Positions 12,430-23,900 of a stretch of 64,000 bases of DNA are shown here, one piece after another. The notes beneath the pieces are model-generated. The model was not told where the DNA came from and ran no database searches. It saw nothing but the letters and a program-made list of their open reading frames with translations. This DNA is from Torreya grandis (taxonomy: Eukaryota; Streptophyta; Pinopsida; Cupressales; Taxaceae). The position numbers and the translations under genes are program-made. Where the stretch lies: the NCBI GenBank assembly GCA_037957365.1, contig JARHVA010000397.1:2830001-2894000 (forward strand), read 5' to 3'. Numbering within the stretch: the first letter of the stretch is position 1; each line of letters begins with the position of its first letter.

Positions 12430-12850
12430 GATGTTCCACCTTTCTTGTTGATAATTAGAATTTTTGGTAATAATTTACATAATTATTTACTAGACTTGGA
12501 TGCTTCTACCAATATCATGCCTAAATGTATTTTTGAGAAACTTAGTTTAACTCTAATCAAATCTGATAGGGTTGTTACTCAATTAGATAAATCTAGGGTG
12601 AAAGTAATTGGAGAATTATTGAATGTTTATATATAGCTTGCAACTAAGTCAATGATATAATATTTTATAGACATCTAAGTGGTGGATATTCCTGATGCTT
12701 ATGTAATGCTAATTAGTAGGGATTGGACCAAGTCTTTGAATGGTTACATGTCTACTGATTATTCCCATATGTGGTTTTATGGAAGGGAGTTCCAAATTAG
12801 ATTCATATTGAAAGAGAGCCCAAGATGAAACATATGATCATCAAGTACAA
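12430..12850 (+). pseudogene. Element 2 aspartic protease remnant
   Basis: Retropepsin-like domain that would cut the polyprotein. The active-site loop reads LDLDASTNIMP where the family has a D-[ST]-G-A-S core followed by N-x-[ML]-P. The catalytic glycine is replaced by Asp, which would abolish activity. Downstream is RDWTKSLNGY, a motif typical of the segment after protease in plant gypsy elements with an upstream aRNH. Stops near 12636 and 12657 break the frame. Confidence 0.75.
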
Positions 12851-12954
12851 TGCTACAAATCAAAGGATCAACATGGTAAAATCTGAGTTATAATTTTATA
12901 ATCTTGACACTTCTAAGGTATGTGACTCTAAAAATACTCATGTTATGCTTGAAA

Positions 12955-13420
12955 TATGGAAATTGTATTTTGATGGTGCTAGATGTAAATCTAGTTTTGG
13001 GGTAGAAATTGTTCTAATTAATCCCATTGGGAAAGAATTTATTACTTCTTGCATACTTTAGTTTTCATGTACTAACAACTTGGTAGAGTATGAGTCATTA
13101 ATCTATGATTATAATTTTCCATCAAGCATAAAGTCAAATTGCTACTAGTGTATGGTGACTCAAAACTAGTAGTTAATGAAGTTAGAAGAAAGTACTAGTG
13201 CAAATTGTCTTACCTTAAGAAATATAAGTTTAGATTTTGGGACTTGATAGAGTACTTTGATGCTTTTAATATTGTCTCAATTCCTAGAGAGGAAAATAAT
13301 ATTGTTGATGAGATAGCCTTAACTACAGCCAATCTCATGCTAGGTCAAGACTCTAAACTTGGAAACCTTAGTATTGAGTTAGTTATATGTCCCTCAATCC
13401 TTAATAATGTTAATCATTTG
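12955..13420 (+). pseudogene. Element 2 additional RNase H (aRNH), upstream of RT
   Basis: RVT_3/archaeal-type RNase H, a second nuclease found in Tat-group gypsy elements. Visible in order: WKLYFDGARCKSSFG (first catalytic Asp in FDGA); VLINPIGKEF; CTNNLVEYESLI (catalytic Glu in VEYE retained); VYGDSKLVV in a shifted frame (second Asp in GDS); then YFDAFNIVSIPREENNIVDE. The last segment carries the REEN/D region that ends this domain. One frameshift near 13130 and several stops are present. It lies between protease and RT, whereas in Element 3 the same domain lies between RNase H and integrase. Confidence 0.8.
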
Positions 13421-13789
13421 CAAGTAGTCAATGATGACCAGCATATTTTTAGACTTTATGAATAGTTCAGGAGTATTTGAGCCCCACATCATTGATGAGA
13501 TTAATGAAAATGCTCTTGATGAAGGAAATATTAATGACAAAATTTTGCAACTAAGTGATAACAAAATTCCCAAAGGCATGATTTCCTGAGAAATATTATT
13601 TGATATAAAAAAACAAGCTAATACTATCAAAGTTCCCAATGTAAATGGAAAATATTATAATTCAATTGACCTATGAACACAAGATCAACCCTTGCTAGTT
13701 AATATTGGTATACCCTACACTAATGATGAGTTGAGAAAAACTAAAGAGTTGCTAGCCAGGTATAGAGATGTTATAACCCTAGAGTCATA
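13421..13789 (+). pseudogene. Element 2 aRNH-RT linker, heavily decayed
   Basis: Spacer between aRNH and RT with many stops. The segment HTIPLKKTSKNFRQ near 13790-13830 is the conserved run-in to RT in this group. No independent function is seen. Confidence 0.5.
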
Positions 13790-14665
13790 ACCCATACCAT
13801 CCCACTAAAAAAAACATCCAAGAATTTTAGGCAAAATTAAATACTTGTCAACCCTATCCTAGAACCTTTGATAAATAAAGAGGTCAAGAAGTTTCTATAT
13901 GCAAAGATAGTTTTTCCCATTAGACATTCCACTTGGGTAGCTAACTTAGTACTAGTCAAGAAGAAGAATGGGGAAATTAGATTGTGCGTAGACTTTATAA
14001 ATCTAAATAGAGATTTTGAAAAGGATAATTATCATTTACCTTCATTTGACCAAGTCATTCAAGTTGTTAGTGGTTCTTCAATGCTGTCTTTTCTTGATGT
14101 TTTTAAGGATATAACCAAGTGCTTGTGAACAAGGAAGATAGAATAAATACTTCATTCACCACTAAGTGGGTCACTTTTACTAACAAAAAGATACCATTTT
14201 GGATAATAAATGTAGGTGCATATTTTTAGAGAGATATAGACCATGATTTCCAAGGTCTCATAGGTAAGTGCATTATCATTTCTATGGATGACCTAAATAT
14301 GTTTTCTAAAAATAGAAAAGACCACATCATGCACTTGTAGTAGGTATTTGAAAGGTGTAAGAGGTAAGGAATTTCTCTCAATCCCAAGAAAAGTATTTTT
14401 TATGTTATTGAGGGAAATGTATTTATATATGTTATAACTAAAGAGGGGATTTATATAGAACCTAATATAATAGATGCCATATCCAAGATAGAACCCCCTA
14501 ATAGTAGAAAAGAATTGAAATATTTCTTTAGGAAAATCAACTTTGTAAGAAAACTTATTTCTAGTTTTGAAAAAATTGTGAGACCATTAAATGATATGTT
14601 GAATAAGGATGCCAGGATCACATGGAATGAAGAAAAAATAAATGCCTTCAAAGACATTAAAAAGT
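13790..14665 (+). pseudogene. Element 2 reverse transcriptase remnant
   Basis: RT would copy the element RNA into DNA. The frame at 13868-14128 covers fingers and palm start: INKEVKKFLYAKIVFPIRHS, STWVANLVLVKKKNGEIRLC and VDFINLN, followed by SSMLSFLD. A frameshift region follows (14128-14230). The active-site loop reads ISMDDLNMFSK: both Asp are kept but the Tyr/Val position is Ser. Next come GISLNPKKS, the G-x-x-I-x-P segment near 14450, and the thumb/connection FFRKINFVRKLI. Stops occur at 14126, 14229, 14338 and 14341 among others. The gypsy assignment is certain. Confidence 0.85.
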
Positions 14666-14679
14666 CATAGTGTGGGTAT

Positions 14680-15110
14680 TAATGTTGATAAGTCCTGATT
14701 TCACCAATTATTTCTATCTCTATTTTTTTCCTTATGATCATACACTAGCTATTATATTAGCTCAAAAAATAGATGAATGTGATCATCTTATTTCTTTTAT
14801 GAGTACCAATTTTAAAATATTTGAGTTAAATTATCCCTTTATTGACAAGTAGGCATGTGCTTTAGTTAAGGTAGTTAAGAAATTTAGACACCATATTCTT
14901 AGAAATAAGGTGCATGCAATATTACCAGACCCTGATACTAAACTCATGATTAGTCAATGCAAACTTGGGGAAAGAATAGGTGAATTTATGCCCATACTTC
15001 AAGATTATGATCTAGAAATTAAGACTACCAAGTTGGTAAGATGTCAAGGATTAATTTAGTTAATCACTAACACCAACCCCAAATTAAGTGTCATGCAAGT
15101 GGAACAATAG
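14680..15110 (+). pseudogene. Element 2 RNase H remnant
   Basis: The native gypsy RNase H following RT, which would degrade the RNA strand. Visible: SPDFTNYFYLYFF, HTLAIILAQK, ISFMSTNFK, LNYPFIDKxACALVK (x is a stop, where the family has Gln or Glu), FRHHILRNK and YDLEIKTTKLVRCQGL. Order and spacing match the family. The domain carries stops at ~14850, 15057 and 15107. The usual first catalytic Asp region is weak. Confidence 0.7.
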
Positions 15111-15129
15111 AGTTTTCAACCCAATCATT

Positions 15130-16374
15130 GGTATGATTCAATTATTCATCTACTAGTTAATGGCTCTTATCTTGTACAAATGAATAGAGAGCAAATGAGA
15201 GATTTAAGGCTCAAGGCAACACATTTCCTGATCAAATATGGAATACTTTTCAAGAACAATTAGGAAGGAATGTACTTGAGATGTGTTTGTAAAGAGGAAT
15301 CATCAGAAATCCTAAGTACTTTCAATGAAAATCTAAGAAGTGGACACCCATATGGAAGTAAAAAAACTCATAATATCCTTATGACTAGTTATTATTGGCC
15401 TACAATCTTCAAAGATGCTCACAAGAATGTGAGAGAGTGTCATCAATGCCAAATATTTAACACTAAAGAACCCAAAGCAACTATGCCATTGAAGTTAGTT
15501 ATGATTGATAAACCTTTTTCTCAATGGGGATTAGAATTTGTGTGGGTCATCAACCCAAATTATCTAAAAGGACATAAGTTCTCACTACCATTGATTATTG
15601 CACATGGTGGATAGAGGTAGTCACATCCAAGTAATGTAGGATAAAAGATGTGATTAAGTTTTTGGAAGAGAACATATGTACTATATTTGGAATTCTAGTA
15701 TCTCTAGTTTTTAACAATGGATATGCCTTTATATCCATTGAGATGATTAAGTGGAGATATGATAATAAAATTATTCTCAATTTTTCATCAAACCATTACC
15801 CTCAAAGAAATGGGTTCTCTAAGTTAACAAACAAAAATTTTATGAAAGCCATCAAGAAGAATGTTGGTAACAAACCAAGAACATGGCATAATTTTCTCAA
15901 GTATGTCCTTTGGGTAGACAAAACTAGAGTCAAACAATCACTGAAGGCATCACCATTTCTAATTATATATGGTCAAGAACCTATATTTCCCATCATTCTC
16001 AGCTACCAACATACAAGTTTATACAAGAGTACATGGAAGGAGATTAGGAATTTGTAAATTCAATATTCCTTAACATTATTTAAATTAAAGATGCAAGAGA
16101 AAAAGATTTTTCCAATTTTAGTAGACATCAAACCATAATTAAGAAATGGTTTGAAAAACATTCCAAAATTAAGGTATTTAGGCAAGGAGACCTAGTGCTC
16201 CTTTGGAATAAAGGATCTGAGCCTAAGGGAAAGCATGGAAAATTCACACTTTTTTGGATAGGTCCCTACTAGATTACTGAGATACTAAGAGATAACACCT
16301 TCAAGATCAAGGAATTGCAAGGAGAAAAGTTTACTTTGCCAACAAATAGACAATACCTCAGGAAATACTTATGA
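15130..16374 (+). pseudogene. Element 2 integrase remnant
   Basis: Integrase would insert the DNA copy. N-terminal zinc finger at 15300-15460: first His replaced by Asn (FNENLRSGH), second His and CHQC retained, with the YYWP landmark. In the core, GLDF has become GLEF, TDN-like has become FNNGYAF, and the GLAES-type Glu region has become GFSKLTNK, so all three catalytic acids (D, D, E) are replaced. A frameshift lies between 15614 and 15650. WHNFLKYVLW and SPFLIIYG follow. C-terminal domain at 16170-16374: GDLVLLWNK, GKHGKF and the terminal NRQYLRKYL before TGA 16372-16374. Confidence 0.85.
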
Positions 16375-17164
16375 ATTTTAACCAATGGTTGATCATGTAT
16401 TCTATAAATGTGAACTTGATGTTATGATTTGGAGAAAGTGGTAAGGATTGATACCTAAGTTGGTTGTTCCTTAAAATATTAATCCTTATTATATTCTAAA
16501 TTTGGTTCTAATGAGGATTTCACATGTTGAGTGAAAGTCTAAATTATTGGGACAAATTCATGTTAACATCTGACCAAGGATGATTATCTAAAGATCAAAC
16601 ATTTAACAAAATCCCAAAACCTAGCTAAATTCATGTTCCCAACCTTTATTAAAAACTAGTATATATTTGAAAAATATAAAAAATAAGAGATTTATTGAAA
16701 AATCCAAAATATTTCTAATTAAAGGTGATTCAAGTAACCTCCACTAAGGATATGGATGCCTGGCTGGTAGTGGAGCAAGGCCTAAAGAAACTAAAGGTAT
16801 CTATATCAAGGATATGGATGCTTGGTTAGAAGTAGAGTAATTCCAAATCCTTCCCTATTTATAAAGATTGATTCTTAATGAACATCTAAATATGCTAAAA
16901 GTCAATTTTAATGATCAAGGTTATGAAATCTATAATTCATTCTATAAATCTCATGGCAATCAGTTAAGGAATCAAAAGCACACATACAACATGATTAAGT
17001 TCTAGTGTTTGATCCTAATTCTGCATGTGTAAGACTTGTTTTGATCATGATTTGGTCCTAATAATGGTACCTAATCATATGGAATGAGTATTCTAGTTAT
17101 TAGTTCAAGTAAGAGTATCTGAATTCTAACATTTGACATTGTTTCCCCTAGAAGTTGTCATTTA
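16375..17164 (+). other. 3' untranslated part of Element 2 internal region
   Basis: No frame. Two copies of a 62-bp unit starting AAGGATATGGATGC lie at 16746 and 16808. No clean polypurine tract is visible directly before the 3' LTR at 17165, a weakness in the structure. Confidence 0.55.
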
Positions 17165-18765
17165 TTGAGGCTAACATACCCCCATTTTTGAAAAAATAGG
17201 GACCCTTGTTTCAAATTTTGCAAATTTTTTACTGGAATTGAATATCCCCCTTGATCATATTGCCATTAGCATGTTATCAAATTATATTTAGATCATCCAT
17301 GCCAATGGTTTGTCTGAAATGTTTACATATGATCCTTGTTAATGGTTATTTCTTATATTTTCATATTGCAAGTTTAATGGAGTCCTATTAGATTAACAAT
17401 GTCTAGGGTTTTGTGATTTGATAATAATTTGACCCCTTTTATTAATATTTGATATTTAATTATCTAATTGAATCTATTGATTAAAATAATGATGAAAACC
17501 TAGGTCTAGTGTGTTTTAACTTAGGTCCTTTTAAAATAGAATTAAAATTATGTGGGTTCATTTTATTCAAATTTGGGAAGGAACACTTTATACTATTTTA
17601 AACTTAGTTTAAAGTTTTATCTAAAGGTTCTAATCATGATTATTAACATGACCAAAAACTTAAGCTAAAAATATTATAATAAGTTCTTTATATTTAACGA
17701 AACCCCCTAGTCCATTTTAATGTTCACGTAGACATGGGGGCATTTTATTATGTTCTAAACTTAGCCTAAAGCCTTATCTTAAAGTTTTAATTGTATTTAT
17801 TAATACAATAAAAACTTTAGACTAAAAATTTATCCTAAGTATTTTTATCTCTTGAGCTCTAACTTAATTTTTTTCATTGCCCATAGGATTGACATGAAGA
17901 CAACACATAGAATGATCTCAGAGCTCAAATAAAAGATCGATGGTATGTGAGCATCCACCTAGGTTAAATTTTCAAAACTCAAAGATGGAATGTAGTAGTT
18001 ACAAGTGTCACAACTATAGTGGATGAAATAGAGTCAGGTAGATCGAGATCAATAGAGCACATTGAAGCGTACAACAAATATATAATGGTACACATGGGGC
18101 AATTTTAATAGCAAGTAGATCATAATAAATGGTACATATTGATCTATGTAAATTAGATCTAATGGCGCATAATAAAGTCAATAGGTCAAACATCCTATAA
18201 ATTAAGTAGATAAACTAATCACATTTAACCTTCCATATTGAGATCAATGGTGTTCATTTATCTATGCCAAGATGATCCAATGGTGTGAAATGAAGCTAAT
18301 TTTTCAAAGATCCCATAATGAACATGGTAACAACACATTTCATAACCACAATTAACTAAATTAATATCAACCAATGGCATTTAATCTCTTAGATCATTAT
18401 TAGGAATGAGCAAAGTGTGTACTTTTCAAAGGGGCCCAGATCTAATGAGGGGTTTCTATATGGTGCAATGGCATTAAGTGGTGGCATATGTTCATAACAA
18501 GTATAGAAAGCCCATGGAGCTATCTTGTGGGATACTCTTAGGAAGATCATTTGAAGATTGATGGTCCATGATAGGTCAAATCTAGGGGACTCTTTTGAAG
18601 ATTAATAGAACATACTTAATCAAGCTCCAAGATTGAATGAGGTTTTGACATATGTCCCAAAAAGGATAAATGGTCATATTTAGAAATTAATGAATAGTTT
18701 GACATGGTAGAGCCACACAAGTAAGACAATTCAGTTCAAAATATCTTGTGGACCCATATACATGG

Positions 18766-18774
18766 TATAAATAA
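18766..18774 (+). promoter_or_regulatory. TATA box P1 in the 3' LTR
   Basis: GGTATAAATAA, 237 bp before the ATG of the second LTR pseudogene; the same site as 6009 and 34389. Confidence 0.6.
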
Positions 18775-19002
18775 ACAATCTAAGTAAAATCTAAGACACA
18801 AAAATCACAAGTTTAAACTCAATTGCCTCCATTGAAGATTTGTATAAACATTCAATAAATCCTAAGTGTACAAAGGCCCTAGTTTGTCCCTATTTTCATT
18901 GTGATCAAACCAAGGAAAATTAAAGCATCATCTACACAAATATAATTCAATCAAGAAGTGAATTGCAGTCCACTAGTGATAAATCTACTAAAATTCATAG
19001 CA

Positions 19003-20991
19003 ATGGTGGATCGAAAGACTATTTAAAAGGAATATGCTGAGATGTAATTAATAATAGATGTTGAAGGTATTATTTCCAAAGATACTAAGTTTGATGCTAC
19101 TACTCTAAACATAGGAGATAGTAACTGGTCAAAATTATTCTAGACAATCAAGAATCAACTAGCCATCACCCAAGACAAGGATAAAAATCTCTTAACAAAG
19201 AGACCATATGATGATATAGCTGTAATTCAAATGACCATCCTTCATTATTTAGTAAGAAACCCTGAGGTAATCCTATTTTCAAAGAAACTAAGATAGATAA
19301 GGGCATAATAGTTAATGAGCTCAATCAAAGAAAAGTTTCTTATATTTCTTCCATTGTGTTTGAGTCATATTATAAGTTCTTAAAACCCTAAATTAACCTA
19401 GCTTCAATCAATTCTTAGGCCAAGGAGCATAATTTGAAGGACACCCTAGCCATGTGGTTGTATTTTGGAAATTAGGTCTTTTCAAACTTTAACAAAAACA
19501 TTCTTATTAGCTAATTTAGACCTAGGATTAAGACGATAATAACTATGTTAAATAGATTGTGTGGGGTTACAACCAGAACTTATGTCAATCTAGTCTAGGT
19601 GCCCATAGTGTACTTCATGGTTGAAAAGACAACTATCCCCCCTGTAGGTGAAATAATAAGCATATAATTGAGTAGATAGATCTTTATAATTAGGCACAAA
19701 AAGAAAACCTAATTTTTCATGATGTCATATCTTTTAGATGTTTTATGTACAACTACAAAAATCCTAAATGAAAGGGAATGGCCACTAAATGGAATAAAAA
19801 TAGTCTTCCAATATTACTCCAAGATTCACATATACAAATATAGAGATCACATTCAATTTATATGTGACCATATCTACCCTACCCTAAGTGAAGCCATAAC
19901 TGACATTCCAATGTCAAAAATTAGCCCACTGATCATAAAATCTATTGAATCTATGGGTGATATATGGATATATCTAGATTACACTATTATATGGGTTGAG
20001 AGAACACAAAGTTCTCCTCTTAGGCTACCTATTCATGTTACAAATAATTTAGTTGAGCAAGAGGTTACATACTAGCTATTTTGTGGAATTAATGGTCTCT
20101 ATAAGGCCAAAAGAAAGGAACTAGTCCTTAACTTCCCAATGATGTTTAGAAAGATTGTACTCAAACACTAGGACATTATTGAAGCTACATTCAAGCACAG
20201 ATCAACATTCAACTTTCAAATTGATGAGCTTAAATAGTTTGATCCTTATGGGAAAGTTAAAGAACATTTAAAAAATAAAGGAATTCTAAATTTACGCTAT
20301 GATCATGAGCCTGGTGTCTTTGACCCTATTTCAACTAAGGCATCATCTTACATTGAAGTGACCAAGAGATTGAAGGAACACAACTTGAAGATTGATTCAA
20401 GATTAGAAACAAATCAAAAAATGGATGATATATGGCAATTAGGACCTAGACAATATCATTTAATTAGTGGTGAATCCTATAAACCTCCATTAGTTAATGC
20501 ATAAGTAGAAGTTCAAGTGGAGCATATGCTTGAGGAGAAAAGGCCACATGAAATAGCTTCTAGCTCATCAAATTATGAAATTCCGAAGGCAATCGAATAA
20601 GAAGTACCTCAAGAAGAATTCCACATGATAGTATTGGATCTTAATGAGTTTATGGAGGATGCATTTAAGATTTTATCAATATTTTATGAGTCAGATGATG
20701 AAGAAGCTCAGGTTGAGGAAACAAAGGAAGAGAAGACAAATGTTGAAGAAGTCAAGCAAGACAAAGGGAAATCTCTAGAATTTGTCCCTATTAACTCTCC
20801 AAAAAGGAAATCCAAGAAAACCATTGTCTCAAATGCTAAGAGACCCAAAGTGATACGACCTTTGAAAGATTTAATTTATTTAATGAAGAAAACTTGATAT
20901 ATGGTCTAGATATTAAAGAATGGTTCATTTACAAACCTAGATTGGAGATACTTCCCACTATCCATCATCTTTGGTCATGGTAAAGGTTATT
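19003..20991 (+). pseudogene. LTR-borne reading frame, copy 2, N-terminal two thirds
   Basis: Same unknown protein as at 6247. ATG 19003 (context GCAATGG). Two well-preserved stretches show it best. 19719-20075 holds MMSYLLDVLCTTTKILNERE and YSKIHIYKYRDHIQF, ending near the Gln/Glu-rich VEQEV. 20625-20897 holds the acidic YESDDEEAQVEE run followed by a two-part basic cluster, PKRKSKK then AKRPK (20799-20849), which resembles a bipartite nuclear localisation signal. Stops at 19416 and 19596 coincide with stops in copy 1, so they may predate the insertion of Element 2. The frame is cut at 20991 by the 5.1-kb insertion and resumes at 26085. Confidence 0.7.
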
Positions 20992-23900
20992 ATTCTCATC
21001 AAATTGTGCACCCTAGGACATTATATTAAGCTCCTAAAATTTTATGCAACATTGAATCATCTCTCAAGTTGTGGGTGAACTTGTAAGAGAGATGAATCTC
21101 TAGATTATGAGAGCTAGCTCCCCAGATTCATCTTTAAGTTCTTATCACCTAATCTAATGCTTATTTATGGGAAAAGGGTTAAGATTTTGCATGAAAATTA
21201 AATTAAACTAAAGAGGTGATGCACCAAGACATATTCCATAGACTATTACACTCCTACTAAGCAACAAAGCTTTCTAAGACCAAATCTAGGCATTGAAGGA
21301 TCCTAACATAGTGTTTGAATGTGAAGGTAGCCATACATAAGATAACCAATAAGATAAATTATCTATGGGAAGATTTCAAACCGTAGATAAAATTTCATAC
21401 TTTAAGATGAGCCTAATACATTCATACACTTCATATGACCTGTTAAAATTAGAACTCTTGCTTAAACATGAAGGATAAAGAGGAGTAAGGATGACACCAT
21501 CACTTAGCTCCACTATACATCACTCACACACTTAGAAAAAATATTATTTACTCAGAATCAGACTTGTATTCAATGTTGAAATATGAAATTCAATGTCATA
21601 CCATCAGGGTCTCACCATACTAGTTGTGGTCTCTTTTATAATAGCCAAGATGGCTCATACTTATAGAATTTTAGAAGAAGAGAGAGAGAAGGGAAGTTGA
21701 AGAGGCACAAGGAAAAGTGTTTAAATGTGTAAATTAGTTAAAATTCATGTGAATTAGGTGTATTAATATTAGTGAAACTAATTTTCACATCATTATATCC
21801 CAAATTAGCCTTTTCTCCAAGTGTGGCATTAAAACTCTTCCACAAGCATCTTTGAGTATTGAAATTCATTCTTGACAAGTGGCAAAAGGCAAGAGTTTGA
21901 TCACAAGATCTCTTTAATAGTTAAATTTACATAAAAAATACAATTATAAACCATTTTTAATCATCTAAAATATTTACATTACATACAATCATCAATTTCC
22001 CTTTTAGGTGTCACAAGGCATCGTTGTCTCATTAGGCCTAATTTGGCCAAAATAGATAAAATTTGGATTTATCTCAATTGGTGAAATTTTTATTTATAAA
22101 ATGAATATTTTAATCATATTTTAATTTTAAAAAAAACCATTTTGAATCGTCAATCTCTTACCAATACCCTATTTTGCCTATAGAGCCTTCACTAGGCCTT
22201 ATCTTCTTGTAGCCCTATTTTTGCACAAGTCTACTTGTTTAGGAGAATACACAGACCTATAGGACTAAGTAAAACCATTTTTAGTAACCTTTTCCTTAAT
22301 TATTCTCTATTCCAATTTTCATGGTGCTACACTCAAGGCATGTGTGTTTTTTAGATCAATTAGTCTTCCTAATTAGGCCTAATTAGGAATCTTTAGCCTA
22401 GAAGACCAAAAATGTTCATTTTGAGCTCCCACACATGTGAAATAGAAAATTAGCCTATTATTAACTTTTTTCACCTCATTAACATAAATCATATAAAATT
22501 TGGGATCCTAATCATTTGTATAGACCCATGTTCTAGCATGAAATGCTCTTTCTTAGCTTATTCCATACAACCCTGTACTTTCAAGTATTGACCAATGGCA
22601 TGAGGTGGGTATAAAGAAAGTTATCAAAGTCATCCTAATTATTTTAAATATTTCAAAATTAATTTTAGTGCCTTTGTTTTCTTTTTCTTCTCATCAAGTT
22701 CAAATTAGGCTTTTGGATGGTTTAGAGTGCACTAACCCTTAAAATATTATTCATAAAGGATGTAAATTGGAAATATTTCAAAATGACACTAAGAGATCCT
22801 CAAGGACCTTATATAACACCTAAAAATTCCTAAAGATCCCATGCATAATCTCATTAAATTTATGAGCTTTTGAAGTTGACCACTCGAGAATTTTGTGCCT
22901 TCTATGAGGGTTTGGGAGATTTAAAGCCAAGAATTATATTCTTGATTATTTTCCTTTAAATCCAATGGTTCAAACACCTATTTATACATCCCATGAACAT
23001 TTTATGATCATGTTAATATCTCATTAAGAGATAAGGATGAAACTTGACCCCTATTTGGCATTAGGCTTGTGCCTTACCAATGAGCTTGACTATACCTTTG
23101 AACTCCATATGATGTTACAATGGCTTCCTTTGACTCTTGATATCTTCAAAACTTATCACATACATTTGGAAGCATGAATTTTTCATGTGGAAATCGTGGA
23201 CAAGGCTAAAAATGCACATGATCCTTAGTTTGGCCTCTAGGCTTAAAGGTTTCTTTCACACATGACTGCAACCCTCGTTGTGTAGGGTACCCTATTTGCC
23301 CTAAAACATTATATAAAGTTTTTATAGATCTCTATATGGTTTTTAAAGCTTATAAAACCATCATAAAAGGTCTACTTGACTATTGGTCACCAATTTCACC
23401 ATTTTCCACAAAATTGTCTTCTTTGTGCATGGAAAATTGCGCCTACTATGAGACAAAATAGAGGGGGTTTTATATATTGGCATTGGTAAATTGATCATAT
23501 AAGACTATATTATATCTATAAATTATTATATTTACCAAATTTTTTAATTAAAATCCAAATTTTTATCATCAAACTATTGACATTTCCAAGGCAGACTTTG
23601 AACAAAGTAGCTTGATGAAGGTAGGTAGGGTATGACTGTGTTTGGATGATTAGGGATTGAATTGAGTTTAATTGTGATATGTAAGGATAATTAATGGATA
23701 TAAAATCCTAATAAAACCATGTTATATCCTATTTTACCTTTCAACCACTTCATGCCTTTGGAATTATGAATTAGGTCTATGACTATCTAGGAAGGAACTC
23801 TTGTTTATTATACTAGTTGTAGGTGATTTGGATCTTGGTTCATGATTTTTGGACCAAATAAAACCTCATATGTTGTTTTAAACTCATATTAGTGATCCCA

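Larger units (their letters stand above)
17165..20991 (+). repeat. 3' LTR of Element 2, first segment
   Basis: Starts TTGAGGCTAACATACCCCC and follows the 5' LTR from 4411 to about 8250 base by base with modest divergence. It stops at GGTTATT where the 5.1-kb insertion begins. Confidence 0.85.

Noticed and set aside
4411..18990. Short LTRs ending at the ATG of the LTR frame (about 1.8 kb), giving a normal-sized element
   Set aside because: Similarity continues through the frame to CATCAACAAG, and the solo LTR has its TSD at those outer ends; the tRNA-Asn-like PBS follows 10720, not 6240.
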